Source: Episyrphus balteatus (lineage: Eukaryota > Arthropoda > Insecta > Diptera > Syrphidae). Taken from it: a DNA stretch of 64,000 nt. Below the pieces are notes generated by a model. It was not told the DNA's origin. It saw only the letters and a program-made list of their open reading frames with translations, and did not search any database. Each line of letters opens with the position of its first letter. The stretch's first letter is position 1. Below, piece after piece: positions 22,701 to 33,542 of this stretch. A program made the translations under genes and the position numbers. Location of the stretch: NCBI RefSeq assembly GCF_945859705.1, contig NC_079134.1:119598620-119662619 (forward strand). Direction: 5' to 3'.

Positions 22701-25700
22701 GAACAGCTTGTTCTGCATTTTGGCTTATTAATGATTTTGTTTTAAAGAAATATTGAGATTTTCGGTCCCGTTGGCCCAATGCAACCTTACCAAAAATGTT
22801 TTTGAATTTATGTTGATTTCCCAATCTAATTGGGCTACAAAAAACATGCAATATTTGTTAGATGCAATTTTATTAAGAGTTATAATGTGAGCCAATCTTT
22901 ATTTTATCTTTTTAAACTGATAATTGGCAAACCAAACAAATAATTTTTTTCTATTTTGCATTAAAAAAAAACTAAATTATTTTTGTGTAGCCACTACTTA
23001 ATGTTTATAACATTTTTTTAATGGTTATGTATTAGAAGAATTATTGTAAAATAAGACTGATTAAAAAAAAACTGATGGAATCCATGCATTTGTGGCAGCA
23101 ATGTGAAAAACTTAAGATTTTACAGTTAAAATAATTTATTAAATTAATTGGCTTTCCTTGCCCTTTGGTACCAATAACTTCCTATTAACTCCAGATTTGA
23201 TAAAAACTTTTACCATTCCGCAATGCCCTTTGGACGCGCATATTTTTAAAAAAGTTGGCCACCTATGTTCCTATAGATTTTTTTTATACCACAGGAGTTT
23301 CAAATTTTTATTGTAGAAAATTATAAAAAAAGTAATTTATAAAATTCATTCATTCGTGGTTGTGTTAACCTAAAACGAAAGATGACGAAATTTAAAATAC
23401 ACTGAACGAAAAAAAGCTAATATTTTCTAAACTGGTTGCGATAGAAATTTTTTCTATTTGGTTTTAGCATTGAATAATTATATATAGAAGTGACACCGGA
23501 AAAAACGTCCGCTATGTTTGAGGGGTGGAGCCACAATCGTTTGAGGAGTGGCGCCACAATCGTTTTAGGATTGTGTATTCGATGGCCGAAAAATCCCTGA
23601 AAAGGACTTTTGGTTACTAAGTAACCGCATGTACAATATTATTTTTATTTGGTGTATTTGTATTAGTTTTTTTTTTTGTGCTAGTAGTGTGTTTGTTTAT
23701 TTTTGTTTCTGAAATATTTAAATTGAATTTATTTTAAATTTTTGTAATATTTTGAATTGAATATTTATTTTTGAATGTTTGATTCTTATGTATATTTGAA
23801 AGGATTTTGTTTTTTGTTTTTATTAACGACAAGAAGATTTTCTTCAGTTATAGAAGTGTTTATTTAATTTTTATTAGGGTGCTTTTTGTAATAACATCTA
23901 GGCCAAAGTTGTAGTTCACATTATTTGAATGTTTTCCACATGCACTGTGGCATATATTTACTATTTTCTTGAACCGCATAATGCAAGAGTAGGTTAGGAT
24001 CAAGTTGATACACTATGGCCATATTTCACATTATTTTAAAGTATTTTAATACATATTTGAAAGTATTTTAATACAATACGAATTTGCTTAAACTGATTTA
24101 TGTTTGCGAACAAGAACTTTGGATATACGGCTTTGTTCAAATTTGCAACTTTAAATGAAAATTTAAAGTTTTTATGAAATGTTAAATTTTGAAAGAAAAA
24201 AAGTCTTTCCGTACCAGTTTTGGATACTTTTCTTTATTTTTAATTAAAACATTTTTTTTATCTAAAATTTAAACGATATTTATTAATAAAATGTTCAAAT
24301 AAACTCAAAAGGTAAAAAGGCCCATTTTGATCGCAATTGAAAGAAAATGTGGATTTTGAATAGTTCCAATGATTTTTCTATTTCACCATTTGAAATAAAA
24401 TATTTGGGTATAAGATCCTAAAACTAGAAGAATGTAGTTTTTACATGCTTTTTATTTTGTCATGATACTATATTGTCAAGCTATGCATTCCTACAAAAAA
24501 GAAGTTGAAATAACAATCAGACATGGGATTACTATAATAGCCCTGTTCCACTGGAGGTGGCAGTCTGCTAATAGTAGATTTTTTGTTTAATCTAGTTCTA
24601 TCATCTACCTACTCATGCCCTTCTTCCCGAGTGGATACATTTTGTATTGAATTCGTTGAAAGTGAAAATCGCTAGTAAACTACTAGTAGTACTTTGCCAC
24701 CTCCCAAAGGAACAGGGCTTATAATAGATAATGCAAAAAAGTAGGTCACGGAATTTCCGTTTGTCTGTCTGTCTACAGCTAAACGGATCTACATATTAAC
24801 ATCAAACTTGGTATGAAGCATTTTTTGGAGAATTTCCAGAGGGGTTTTTAGAACTAATTTTTTTAACCAAAAATAACGATACCTGTCATAAATCAATTTC
24901 GGAAATGTTTTTTCTAAAAATCTATCTTAGTAGAAGAAATCAAATCGAATAGGTACTTGTTTTGGAGCTAACACGAATTTTGCTTTGTTCCTTTAACTTT
25001 TTGGGCTAGTGTATAAAAACAACTCAGGTTAAAAACTAACGCTCGGTTAAATTTTATGGTTATGAAACTCAACTATTAAGTTAAGCCAAGCGTTATTCTT
25101 TAACCTGAATATTAAATTGTTTATTGGTTGAGTGAAATATGTATAATTCAGTTAAATATTTAGGTGCGCCTTTAATTTGATTATTGGTAAGGCTAGTAGA
25201 AAATAAAATTAACTAATGATAAGTTTTGGTGAATAACAGTAATAATAGCCTAATATTAAGTGAATGTATAAACGTGGTCGAATGTTCGGTATTCGACCGA
25301 ATCATTATTCGCAGCGGGCCCTACCAAAAATCAAATTTAAAGCTACTTTAATATTTACCGGAATTCTACATTGAGTTTCCCAACTATAAACTTTAACCGA
25401 GCGTTAGCCTTTAACCTGACTATTAAGGCCGTGTGTGAATTAAATTAAATTCGTGTTAAATTAAATTCGTGTTAAATTTTTGACACTATTGAGGTGAACA
25501 AAAAAATTTCCAAAAAAAAATTTATTGTTTAAATTTTTTTTTGCCTTTTTTCTGCCATGATACTCCTTTTTAATAAAAAAAAAAAACAAAACAAAACCAT
25601 CTGCAAAAAAAATTTAACTCAAATTTAACCAGGTCCCAGAGCCCAATAAATTTTTAACAGCTGAAAATTTTTTATTCACCTCAATAGTGTCAAAAATTTA

Positions 25701-27908
25701 ACACGAATTTAACTATTTAACGCAATTCACACACGGCCTAAATTGTTTTTTGGTGTGGTGAAATATGTAGAATTCCGGTAAATATTAAAGTCAGCTTTGA
25801 ATTTGATTATTGGTAGGGCCCAGCATCTCTAGTTGGTACCGTTTAAAAAATTTCAATTTCCCCTCCTTTGAATCAAAAATAAAAAAAGTTTGAGCCAAAT
25901 CGACTTATTGGTTTGAGCTCTTACCTGATTTACAATATTACGTTGAGTTTTTTTAACGCTTTTCTATTTTTCTTTAAGGGCTATTACCTGAAACGAACCT
26001 TAAATAATTTATGTTGAACATAAACGTTTAAGCTCTTCTTTTACTTCGGCGTAAACTGACACATAAGGATTTATGTTGTAATTAAATGCTTAAGTTTCGA
26101 TTCAGCAAAAATAGGCTCTAATTGTAACGCATTTCATAATATTGCAAAACAAAATATAATATAAAAAAATAGCAATCTCTGTGGGGATACGAACTCAGAA
26201 ATCAAAATTAAAGAGCAATCACCTTGTCACCTACGCTAATAGGACTATTGAAATAAGGGTAACTTTCATGCCCTATAAGCTATAACGTGCCTAGGATATA
26301 AAACAATAATATTTAATTTTGTTCAAATTCTCGTCGTTAATAAAAAATTTTTTATTTTTAGTTTCGAGTTACTATGGATACATTTATAATGTCAACTAAC
26401 TTTTCTATATTTTTGTTTGATATTTGTGTTATTTTGAATGTATGAGTAAAATTTCCTTATTTTCTTTTTTCATTTATAGGATGTCGATGTTTCGATACGA
26501 TTTATTTTTGTTTGATATTTGTTTTATGTTTTATGTGTGAGTAAAATTTCCTTATTTTTTTTTCTATTATAGGATGACGACGTGTCGATACAATTTATTT
26601 TTATTTGATATTTGTTTCCTTATGTTTGTGTTAGAGAAATTTCCTTTTTTAAAAACAAATTTTTGGAAACATAATTTTCTAGGACAAGCTCCATTCTCTC
26701 TGAGGATTTTTTAGTACATCTAATTGCCGAAAAAAATAAAATTCTGTGGCGCTAGAAACTATCGGTGTCACTTCTATATATAATTATTCAATGGTTTTAG
26801 TACAGTCATAAGTTAAGCTATCAGCCATTTCAAGCTTATCCATTTTTTACCGGACACCCTGCATACCATTTTTTTGTATTAAAATAGATATATTTAAGAG
26901 ACCCATTTTTATGAGAAACTTATTTTTGAAAAAAAAAAAAAATGGGTTTCGCGACTATTGTTCTCATATAGCCCAGGAAGAATAGACACAAAAAAGCCAA
27001 AGAAAGGAAAAAATTCGTAACATGTTGATTTATGGTATACAGGTTGGTATTGAGGTGGTTTACAATCTGTTAAAAGTCCTGAAAGTTCCTCTGTCTGCTT
27101 GACCCGTTATAGTGGGTCAAAGGTCAGAAAAATGGGTTTTTCGTTTATGTCTCGAAAACAGTAGCCTTTTTTCGCCTTTTATTTGATTTTAATTTGCCAT
27201 TTTTCATGTTTTAGGTCATACAAATCCTTTACCTGCTTATTACTAAATCCGAAACCCCTTATGAACTCTTTGAAGGTTTCTATTTGGGACATAAACTTTG
27301 TGGTATTTCTGCAATATCATGGTCAACGGTTATATTCATAGAAAAATCTTATTTTGTCTCTTAATTAAATTTCATAAAAAATAAGGATAAGAATAGCGAA
27401 AATAATTTTGTTGTGATTGCCTTTTGGGCAACCATCAGGGGCTACCAGGTGTTAGATAGTACCTACTACTAATCGTGAAAGAAGCCGGTCTTTTTTTGTA
27501 ACTTTTAGCTTAACATATTCAAATCATTTCCAGTCACTTTGACATGTACAAAAATCAATACAAATAACCCCCGACCTAATATGTTTATATTGCTATAATA
27601 ACAAATAAAGGTAAATATTTCATAATGTAGATACACATTCAGAATACCAAGTGGACTACATACCGATTCTCAGATGATTGAAGCACCTCTGTAAATGTTT
27701 TGTTTTGAGTACTTTCTTGCTTGTGAAATGATGTTGTAGGTGGAGAATCAGTTCTGTCCATTGTTATCATTTGCATTTGTTCATCATCATCAAAATCAAT
27801 TGAACATATTTCAGATTCTGATAAAACTTCTTTGGCCAGTTTGCTTGCCTCGTCTTCAGAAGTTAGATCTTCAATTTTTAGAATAGTTTGTATGGGTGAT
27901 GATGACAT
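19748..27908 (-). CDS. Myb/SANT-like (zeste-type) DNA-binding protein
   Basis: Three exons, 27908-27664, 20681-20483 and 20419-19748, join in phase into 371 residues. Exon 1 starts MSSSPIQTILKIEDLTSEDE, is acidic and Ser/Thr-rich, and ends in a strong donor CG|GTATGT. Exon 2 follows a clear acceptor (TTTCTTTTTTTAG|G) and carries QFEAMANFMMAHPDFADG, then WNELSDILNKNGPPTRGGEG and WRK. Exon 3 continues VWYDYKTHIRKKLRKNK. Exons 2-3 form the domain annotated as Myb/SANT-like or regulatory-protein-zeste, at about 92-170. The tail has duplicated Ser/Thr/Pro-rich stretches (DNSSTVDETTK and VNSSTVDETTK) and a charged coiled coil at about 310-365 (ELEQRKFELEKEKF). Such genes are numerous in insects and often derive from PIF/Harbinger transposons; whether this one is a host gene is unknown. 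The exon 2-3 join is firm; the link to exon 1 across 7 kb rests on phase and splice quality only. Confidence 0.68.
21077..23260. repeat. Older foldback element interrupted by a hAT insertion
   Basis: The left arm (about 21077-21347) contains AAAGGGCATTGCGGAATGGT, CACAAATGCATGGATTCCAT and ATCAGTCTTATTTTACAATA. The right arm (about 22906-23260) contains their complements in reverse order, including GGCAGCAATGTGAAAAACTT. The arms enclose a ~220-bp loop (22684-22905) and, at the loop edge, the younger 1320-bp element at 21356-22675. It lies in the long intron of the Myb/SANT-like gene. Confidence 0.8.
21356..22675. mobile_element. hAT-type foldback element, copy 1 (1320 bp)
   Basis: Ends TAGGGTGGGTCAAAAAAATC and its complement; an almost unbroken palindrome with arms of about 650 bp. 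The 8-bp target duplication ATGGGTAT is perfect at 21348-21355 and 22676-22683. An 8-bp duplication and a TAGGG terminus fit the hAT superfamily. The two arms encode the same short frames on opposite strands (MFLYFFLTLTSNIF...), which is a consequence of the palindrome, not a gene. The centre is near 22010. Non-autonomous. Confidence 0.88.
24540..24718. mobile_element. 179-bp hAT-like MITE
   Basis: Ends GCCCTGTTCC...GGAACAGGGC, with further inverted pairing inside (GGAGGTGGCA / TGCCACCTCC). The flanks CTATAATA and TTATAATA match 7 of 8, a probable 8-bp target duplication. Nested in the P-like element. Confidence 0.75.
25025..25820. repeat. Mixed direct and inverted repeats inside the P-like element
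   Basis: A ~130-bp segment at 25085-25210 (AAGCGTTATTCTTTAACCTG...) is repeated directly at about 25392-25426 plus 25739-25815, the second copy being split by a MITE. Parts also occur inverted (CTAACGCTCGGTTAAA near 25043 versus TTTAACCGAGCGTTAG near 25392; GGGCCCTACCAAAAATCAAA at 25317 versus its complement near 25790). Confidence 0.7.
25427..25738. mobile_element. 312-bp PIF/Harbinger-type MITE
   Basis: Ends GGCCGTGTGTGAATT and its complement, with long arms (AATTTAACACGAATTTAA, CACCTCAATAGTGTC). The target duplication is TAA on both sides. The undisturbed sister repeat at 25113-25122 reads TATTAAATTG, exactly the empty site. GGC ends with a TWA target are the PIF/Harbinger signature. Non-coding. 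Confidence 0.88.
25978..26118. mobile_element. Decayed short relative of the 62.3-kb PIF/Harbinger element
   Basis: GGGCTATTACCTGAAACGAA, AACATAAACGTTTAAG and a closing TTCAGCAAAAATAGGCTC resemble the ends and subterminal sequence of the element at 62339-63047 (GGCCCATTTGCTGAAACGAG, AACATAAACCTTTAAG). Ends are too decayed for a target duplication. Confidence 0.45.
26414..26640. repeat. Tandem repeat, ~107-bp unit, about 2.2 copies
   Basis: TTTGATATTTGTGTTATTTT, GAGTAAAATTTCCTTATTTT, ATAGGATG(T/A)CGA and TCGATACRATTTATTTTT recur in order, ending with a partial third unit. Confidence 0.7.
26801..27610. other. Intron of the Myb/SANT-like gene, no further gene seen
   Basis: AT-rich, with a possible element end at 26853-26862 (GGACACCCTGCATACC). 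Nothing coding is recognised. Confidence 0.35.
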
Positions 27909-28424
27909 TTGTATGATTTTTTTGATAGCTTTTGGATTGATAGCAAAACAAATAAAATAACTATTTTTACAACATTCCAAAACACGCAAATTCAGAAGTG
28001 TGTTGTTTTATTTTTTTAAGAACAATTTATTCGAATTTTTGATGACAACAAATTTTATTTTGACAACAACCTAAAGTCGAAGGCGAATTGCGGCGAAATG
28101 GCGCTGATTTTATTGTAGTGCGTTCACATATGTATCGTAAAGTAACAGAATAACTTTAGTTGTGTTCATTTTGGAGGAGAATTTTTACTAATCATGTTTC
28201 ATGGGTACTTTATTATTTTGAATCTTTTTTTCTAACTAAATAGAAAAACGTTTGCGTTTTCTTCGTATTCGGATTTCGCTAATGGAAGACGACAGAGATG
28301 ATTAAGGTAAGGAAGTTGGAAAGCCTATCCGTTTAAAAAACGAACGAACAAATGTGCCCTTAATTATGAAAGTGGACCAGACCAAGTCACTCCCAAAAAT
28401 GGCATCAAATCAAGCCTAAAAATA
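27909..28424. other. Upstream region of the Myb/SANT-like gene
   Basis: Contains the presumed promoter and 5' UTR, with a locally less AT-rich patch (28075-28110, GGCGAATTGCGGCGAAATGG). At 28348-28390 the stretch ATTATGAAAGTGGACCAGAC is found again, inverted, at about 33205-33235 on the other side of the retrotransposon. Confidence 0.35.
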
Positions 28425-28818
28425 ATTATTATTTTTATTTTTTTTATTATTTATTTATTTATTATTTATTATATTCATTTTCACTTAAGTCTAATTAACA
28501 AAAATTTTTTATAAATACAATGGTAATTAAATTATGAAAAAAAGAATATTTTAACAAGAAACAATCTATAACTAATAAAGTTAGTGTTGATTGATCCTAC
28601 AAATAATTTTTAACTGAGAATAACTGACATGGGGTACTATCAGCTTTTCTAATATATAAGTTTTAAATTTTTAAATTCAGAAGTGAGAAATAATTTACAA
28701 TTTTTAATTTAGTTGATTTTTTGTAATTAAGTATTATTTTTATAAGTACAGAAGAATCTTTCTTGTGCTTGTGTTTTTATTTATTTATTTGTTTTTTTCT
28801 TTTTCCAATTATTGGATT

Positions 28819-31800
28819 CTAGGACGTAACTCTAAATAGTAACTCAATATCATTAAGGTCAATAGTAAAAAGCCATGATCTGACGTTTTTTATAAATGAG
28901 TTAAAATTACCATTAGTTCGGATTGATAAGGGAAGCTTATTAAAAAGTTTAGCGGAAGTAGTTAGATAGAAGTTTGTGAAATGTGATCTGCGTGCGAATG
29001 GAACATTGAAAAGTGCTAAATTATTAACTCGCAGGTTAAATATAGAAGAATTTCTAGACGGAACATTGCCACTTTGTATAAAAAATTCTCTCAAGACTTT
29101 GAAAACATATAGATGTCTAAGTGGCAGGATGCGAAGATCACAAAAAAGAGGCCAGCTGTGTGTGAGTCTATTTTTACCGCAAATTATTCGTATGATATGT
29201 TTCTGAGCAATCAAGAGGGACCCAAAAGTGTTCATGTAAACGCCCCCCCCAACTAACTATACCGTATTGTAGTTTTGAATTAACAAGTCCGTAATAAATC
29301 ATAGACAAAACACTACGTGAACAGTAAGGTTTAATAAGATACATCTTACGAGTTACTAGTGTGAGGTAGGTTTTTACAGTTTCAATATGACACTTCCAGT
29401 TCAGTTTTTTGTCGATGTGTACACCTAAATATTTAAAAGAATCAACAGAATCAATTTTGAAACATTTTTTTGAACAAAGATTTGAACCTTCAAAATTGTC
29501 TTTTCCACATAAATGTAGGGGTAAACTAAATTTTTTACAATCATATGAATGATAGGAAACGTCGTAATCTTTAAAGGTGCATCCTGATATCTCAAAATGA
29601 ATCATTTTAGTTTTTTCACTCATTATTAACTTGTGAACTGCAAACCAGACTCTGAGCGTTTGAAGGTCCTCATTCATCCTAACTATGCACTCGAAAGGTG
29701 TTTTTTCCGTGTACGTGAAAGCTATGTCGTCAGCAAAAGCGATTTGTTTACCGTTAAATTTTTGATGAAATAGGGAGTTCATATAAATAAGAAACAATAA
29801 TGGACCCAATACAGATCCCTGTGGAACACCATTCTGTATAACAAGCGATCTACTAAAAACTCCATTAACAAGTACCTTTTGCTCTCTACCTACCAAATAA
29901 GTTTTAAACCACTCATAAATGGAACCTCTAAAACCCGCATTATAAAGTTTGACTAATAGCAAATTATGGTCTACCATGTCGAACGCTTTAGTCATATCAA
30001 TGAAAAGTGCCATGTTTGATTGATTTTGTTCAATACCATTGAATAAATTACAGCACACTTTTAAAATAGCATCTTCAGTTGATTTACCGGATCTAAATCC
30101 AAATTGGTCGGCTGAAAAATGCTCATTTTTATCTAAAAATGCTAGTATTCGTACTTTTATTAATTTTTCAAATAGTTTTGAAAAAGTGGAAAGCAATGAG
30201 ATTGGTCTGTAGTCACTAATATTTTTTTTATTACCTTTTTTAAAAAGAGGAATTACTTCTGCTCGTTTTAGCAAATTTGGAAAAATACCGCGTTCAACAC
30301 TCATGTTAAAAATAAAGCTCAAAATATCAACAATTTCCCATGCAATTTTTTTCAAAAGATTTCCCGAAATACCATCACTGGTGCAAGAATTTTTATTTTT
30401 CATGCTTCTTATCATTTTATGAACCTCCCCAGGTGTGAAAGCTAGGAAACAAAAGCTATTCATTTGCATTTTATCTTCTTTTAAGCTAGACAAAATACTG
30501 CAGTTGCAGCCGTTGTTAGTTGGAAAAGATGGTTTAAGAGTGTCAGATATATTAACAAAAAAATCATTAAAGCTATTTGCAATTTCACTGGAATCACTTA
30601 TAATGTTCTGATTTACTAAAACATTATTAATTTCATTGTTTTTATGCTGTTTTCCTAGTATATCATTAACAACTTCCCATTCCTTCTTGGCATTACCTTT
30701 GAAACGGTTAAAACGGTTAGTATAGTAGGAATTACGGACATCATCTACCATTTTTTTTGTGCGTTTGCATAGTTTTTTATAATATTTTTTTAATTTTAAA
30801 TTGTTAGGGTGCTTACTACATTTGATAGCAACTTTTTTTTTTTTATTAGTTAGTTTTAATAAATAAGGTGTCATCCAGACTTTTAACATTTTTTTTGTGT
30901 GTCTATAAGGAACAAAGTGAGAAGAATCTTGGATATGTTTACCTAAAATAACATTAAATAATGCAAACGCTTTGGAAGGATCACATTCAAGGTAAACCTC
31001 TTCCCAAAATTCATACCTTAACTTTTCCTGAAGCATAATAAAGTCTATTCGAACCTTTTCTCTCCTTTTTAATTGCGGTAGATTATTCGAGATAGGTTTG
31101 CACATATTTAAAACGCAAAAATGGTGGTCCGTTATTTTGTAATCAGATACATGACATTTAAAAACAGATTTATTATTTTTATGGAAACGCACAAATATAT
31201 GGTCAATACAACTAGCACTATAATCTGTTATACGGGTAGGTTCATTTAAAACACTTTTGAGACCAAATGACGCCATTAAAAGCAGGTAATTTTCCGTATG
31301 TTTATCACATTTATCCAAAAGATCAATATTAACATCACCTAGTACTATTAGGTTTTTTTCTTTTTTTACTTTAAGTATGTTTTCAAATTCATCGAGAAAA
31401 ATATTTTTAGCTATATTCTGCAACCGGTAAATGCAAATTAAGGTATACCAATTATTATTCAAGAGAAAATGAACACCTAAAATATCTGCACTAGTAGATT
31501 CAATTTTGTTGCAATCGCACAAAAGATCACTTTTCACAAAAGCAACTACACCGCCTGCAGAATATAATTCATTACAGTTGCCGTATAAAGTGTAGCCATT
31601 AATATTATAATTTTCCATTTCATTTTCATATATCCAAACTTCACTTAAAATTATAACCAGAGGCAATTTCACCAATGACTCAATGTGCACTAAGAAATTA
31701 TCAAAATTTTTCCTAAGACTTCGAATATTCTGATGAACACAAAAAGATTCTTCTATAAGAACTACATTCATATCACTATCATTATCTATATTAAACTCAT

Positions 31801-31876
31801 TTATATTATTAAATTCATCATCATTAGGGCATATGGGATTGTTTACATGGTTCTTTAAAAAGTTACTTTTACTCAT
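28819..31876 (-). pseudogene. ORF2: endonuclease-reverse transcriptase, one frameshift
   Basis: Would nick the target and reverse-transcribe the element RNA. The 900-residue frame (31876-29174) holds an APE-type endonuclease over about residues 45-235 (HQNIRSLRKNF, LSEVWIYE, GGVVAFVKSD, VLGDVNIDLL, SCIDHIFVRF). The reverse transcriptase covers about 480-760 (AEVIPLFKKGNK, DYRPISLLSTFSKLFEKLI, DQFGFRSGKST, LFIDMTKAFDMVDH, NGVPQGSVLGPLLFLIYMN) with FADD at its catalytic site. The frame is lost in a run of nine G at about 29246-29254; the rest of the C-terminal domain continues in another frame to 28819 (LLIAQKHIIRIICGKNRLTH, ILPLRHLYVFKVLREFF). All catalytic residues I can place are intact, so the break may be recent or a sequencing error. 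Confidence 0.9.
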
Positions 31877-32965
31877 AATTTATTTAAATCTGAATTGCAA
31901 GTTATTTTAATAAAATTATCACCCTCTTTTTTCCTCATGTAAATAATCCCATTTCTAACCCATAAGAATTTATATTTCTTTGAATCTTTGATTGCTGCTG
32001 CTGCCTTCAATAATTGACGCGAGCCATATGTCAGGCTTTCGTTGATGTACATCATCTCTGCTTCTGGTCCAGCGGTGATCATTGATGTTTTAAGCTGCGC
32101 TTTGTTTTTGTAATTCGCTCTCATTACTCTTTCCTTTACGATGCGCGATTTAAATTTAATATGCAAAACATTTTTTGTTGTAATGCTATCAGCTGGTTGC
32201 TTGGTCAGTTTAATTTTTTTTTACATAACACTGATCTAAGTCTCCCTCTGTGACGTTGACCTTTATGCCATCGTTTAGAATTTTAAGTGCGAGATCGATG
32301 TTGTTCATATTTGGGCTGGTGTTTGGAACGTTAAATACATCAATGCTGTTGCCTAGTAGCTGTTGTTCTAGGTTGTTGACCTTTTTCTCAAGTGAAATGA
32401 TTTTTTGCTCACATTCAACATTTTTAGCAGTAAGAGCATCAATTTGAGTTTTTAATAAATTATGAATTTCAAGAATATCTGCATGAACCATCTCCAAAGT
32501 AAGAGTAGAATTAATATTGGTTGTTGTAGGTTTAGAATGGTTATCTGAGTTTTGAACTATTGATATAGGTGATGCGGTTTTATCTTTAGAAGTGATTTTA
32601 TCAACATCTTCAGATATGATGGTGTTACTTCTGGTGGTGATGGTATTGGTGGTGGCAGTAGTTACATTTGTGGAGACGGTAGATGGTGGGGCAGATTGTG
32701 TGATAGTCAGTGGTTCAGAGTTTGGTGGTGGTGAGGCGGACAGTGGAGTGTGTTGTGTACAAGGCAATGGTGAATATTCAGACATAGAAGCACGACGCTG
32801 ATTAGAGCAAGAGTTGCACTTATATGCTTGGTTTATTTTTTGCAAGTACTCAATTTCGTTTAAAGTTAATTTTGTGCATTTAGCATGAAAAAACTTATTA
32901 CAGTCACCACACTCCACTTTCAGTTCCGAAACAGAGGTTTTTTTTCTACAAATTCTGCACGACAT
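31873..32965 (-). pseudogene. ORF1: nucleic-acid-binding protein, one frameshift
   Basis: Begins MSCRICRKKTSVSELKVECG; the Cys/His pattern CxxC...CxxC...HxxC...CxxC over residues 3-54 is a PHD-like zinc finger. A Thr/Ser-rich linker (55-150) and a coiled coil follow (about 160-205, with KNVECEQKIISLEKKVNNLE). The frame ends prematurely in a run of nine A at 32214-32222. The C-terminal part continues in the next frame to 31873 (MRANYKNKAQLKTSM, YINESLTYGSRQLLKAAAAI, YKFLWVRNGIIYMRK), a common RNA-binding tail of insect LINE ORF1 proteins. It presumably coats element RNA. Confidence 0.85.
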
Positions 32966-33020
32966 TGTATGTTAAGTTTAAAATCAAATTATTTTTAATT
33001 GACTTGAGATAGCTCAAAGA

Positions 33021-33500
33021 AAAACTCTCGACGCGAGTGTACCCCACAACGTCACGATGAGAACACTGGGGCAAAGTTTATTGGAAAGCGAAATCACAGT
33101 AAATAAACTTCTTTATTACTCCTCTAGTGATTTCATAAAAGAAATATAATTAAATCGTTATAAGAAAATTATTAAGTAAGTTTTTCTTCAAACAATGCAA
33201 AAAGTGACTTAGTCCACTTTCATAATCATGGGCACAAATATGAGTGAATTCAGGTAGTGACCATGGTATAAAAAGAGAAGGAATGATCTGATCATTAGAA
33301 AAAACTCTGTATCGAGAACTGTCAAAACTTTAAAATGACTACTTAAGGTTTTGACAGCTGCCCATTGAAATTGTTGTTGTAAACAAAGTTGTCTTGGAAA
33401 TTGTTGTTGCTTTTGACTTTGCCAAATATAAAACGTCAAAACCTTATTATCCCATTTTGTAAGATGGCGGCGCTAATGATCATACCTAGTCTTTTTATAC
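33021..33500. other. Spacer between retrotransposon and minisatellite
   Basis: No gene is supported; the minus-strand frame at 33209-33439 is Gln-rich and unrecognised. TATACCATGG at 33264 resembles TATACCATGGGTAGTAACGA at the start of the minisatellite. The stretch near 33205-33235 is an inverted copy of 28348-28390. Confidence 0.4.
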
Positions 33501-33515
33501 CATGGGTAGTAACGA

Positions 33516-33525
33516 CCTTATAAGG
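33516..33525. promoter_or_regulatory. CArG-box-like palindrome CCTTATAAGG, copy 1
   Basis: Matches the SRF/MADS consensus CC(A/T)6GG and is centred in the entry segment of the minisatellite. A match does not show binding. Confidence 0.3.
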
Positions 33526-33542
33526 TCTGTTCATGTTCGTTT

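Larger units (their letters stand above)
23468..26793. mobile_element. 3.3-kb element with perfect 31-bp inverted ends, P/1360-like
   Basis: The first 31 bases, starting CATTGAATAATTATATATAG, are repeated exactly inverted at 26763-26793. Both sides are flanked by GTTTTAG (23461-23467 and 26794-26800), a 7-bp target duplication (8 bp GGTTTTAG if a shared G is counted). A 31-bp end starting CA and a 7-8-bp duplication are typical of the P superfamily, including 1360/Hoppel. No reading frame of 60 codons or more lies inside, so it is non-autonomous. It carries two nested MITEs and a 2.2-unit tandem repeat. Confidence 0.75.
28425..33020 (-). mobile_element. Nearly full-length non-LTR retrotransposon (CR1/Jockey-group type)
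   Basis: About 4.6 kb on the minus strand: short 5' UTR (about 33020-32966), ORF1 with a PHD-like finger, ORF2 with endonuclease and reverse transcriptase, a ~390-bp 3' UTR and a TAAATAAT-type microsatellite tail near 28430-28480. No LTRs are present. ORF1 and ORF2 overlap in ATGA at 31873-31876, suited to termination-reinitiation. Each ORF is broken once, both times in a 9-base homopolymer. The 5' limit is estimated; no target duplication could be defined. Confidence 0.88.
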
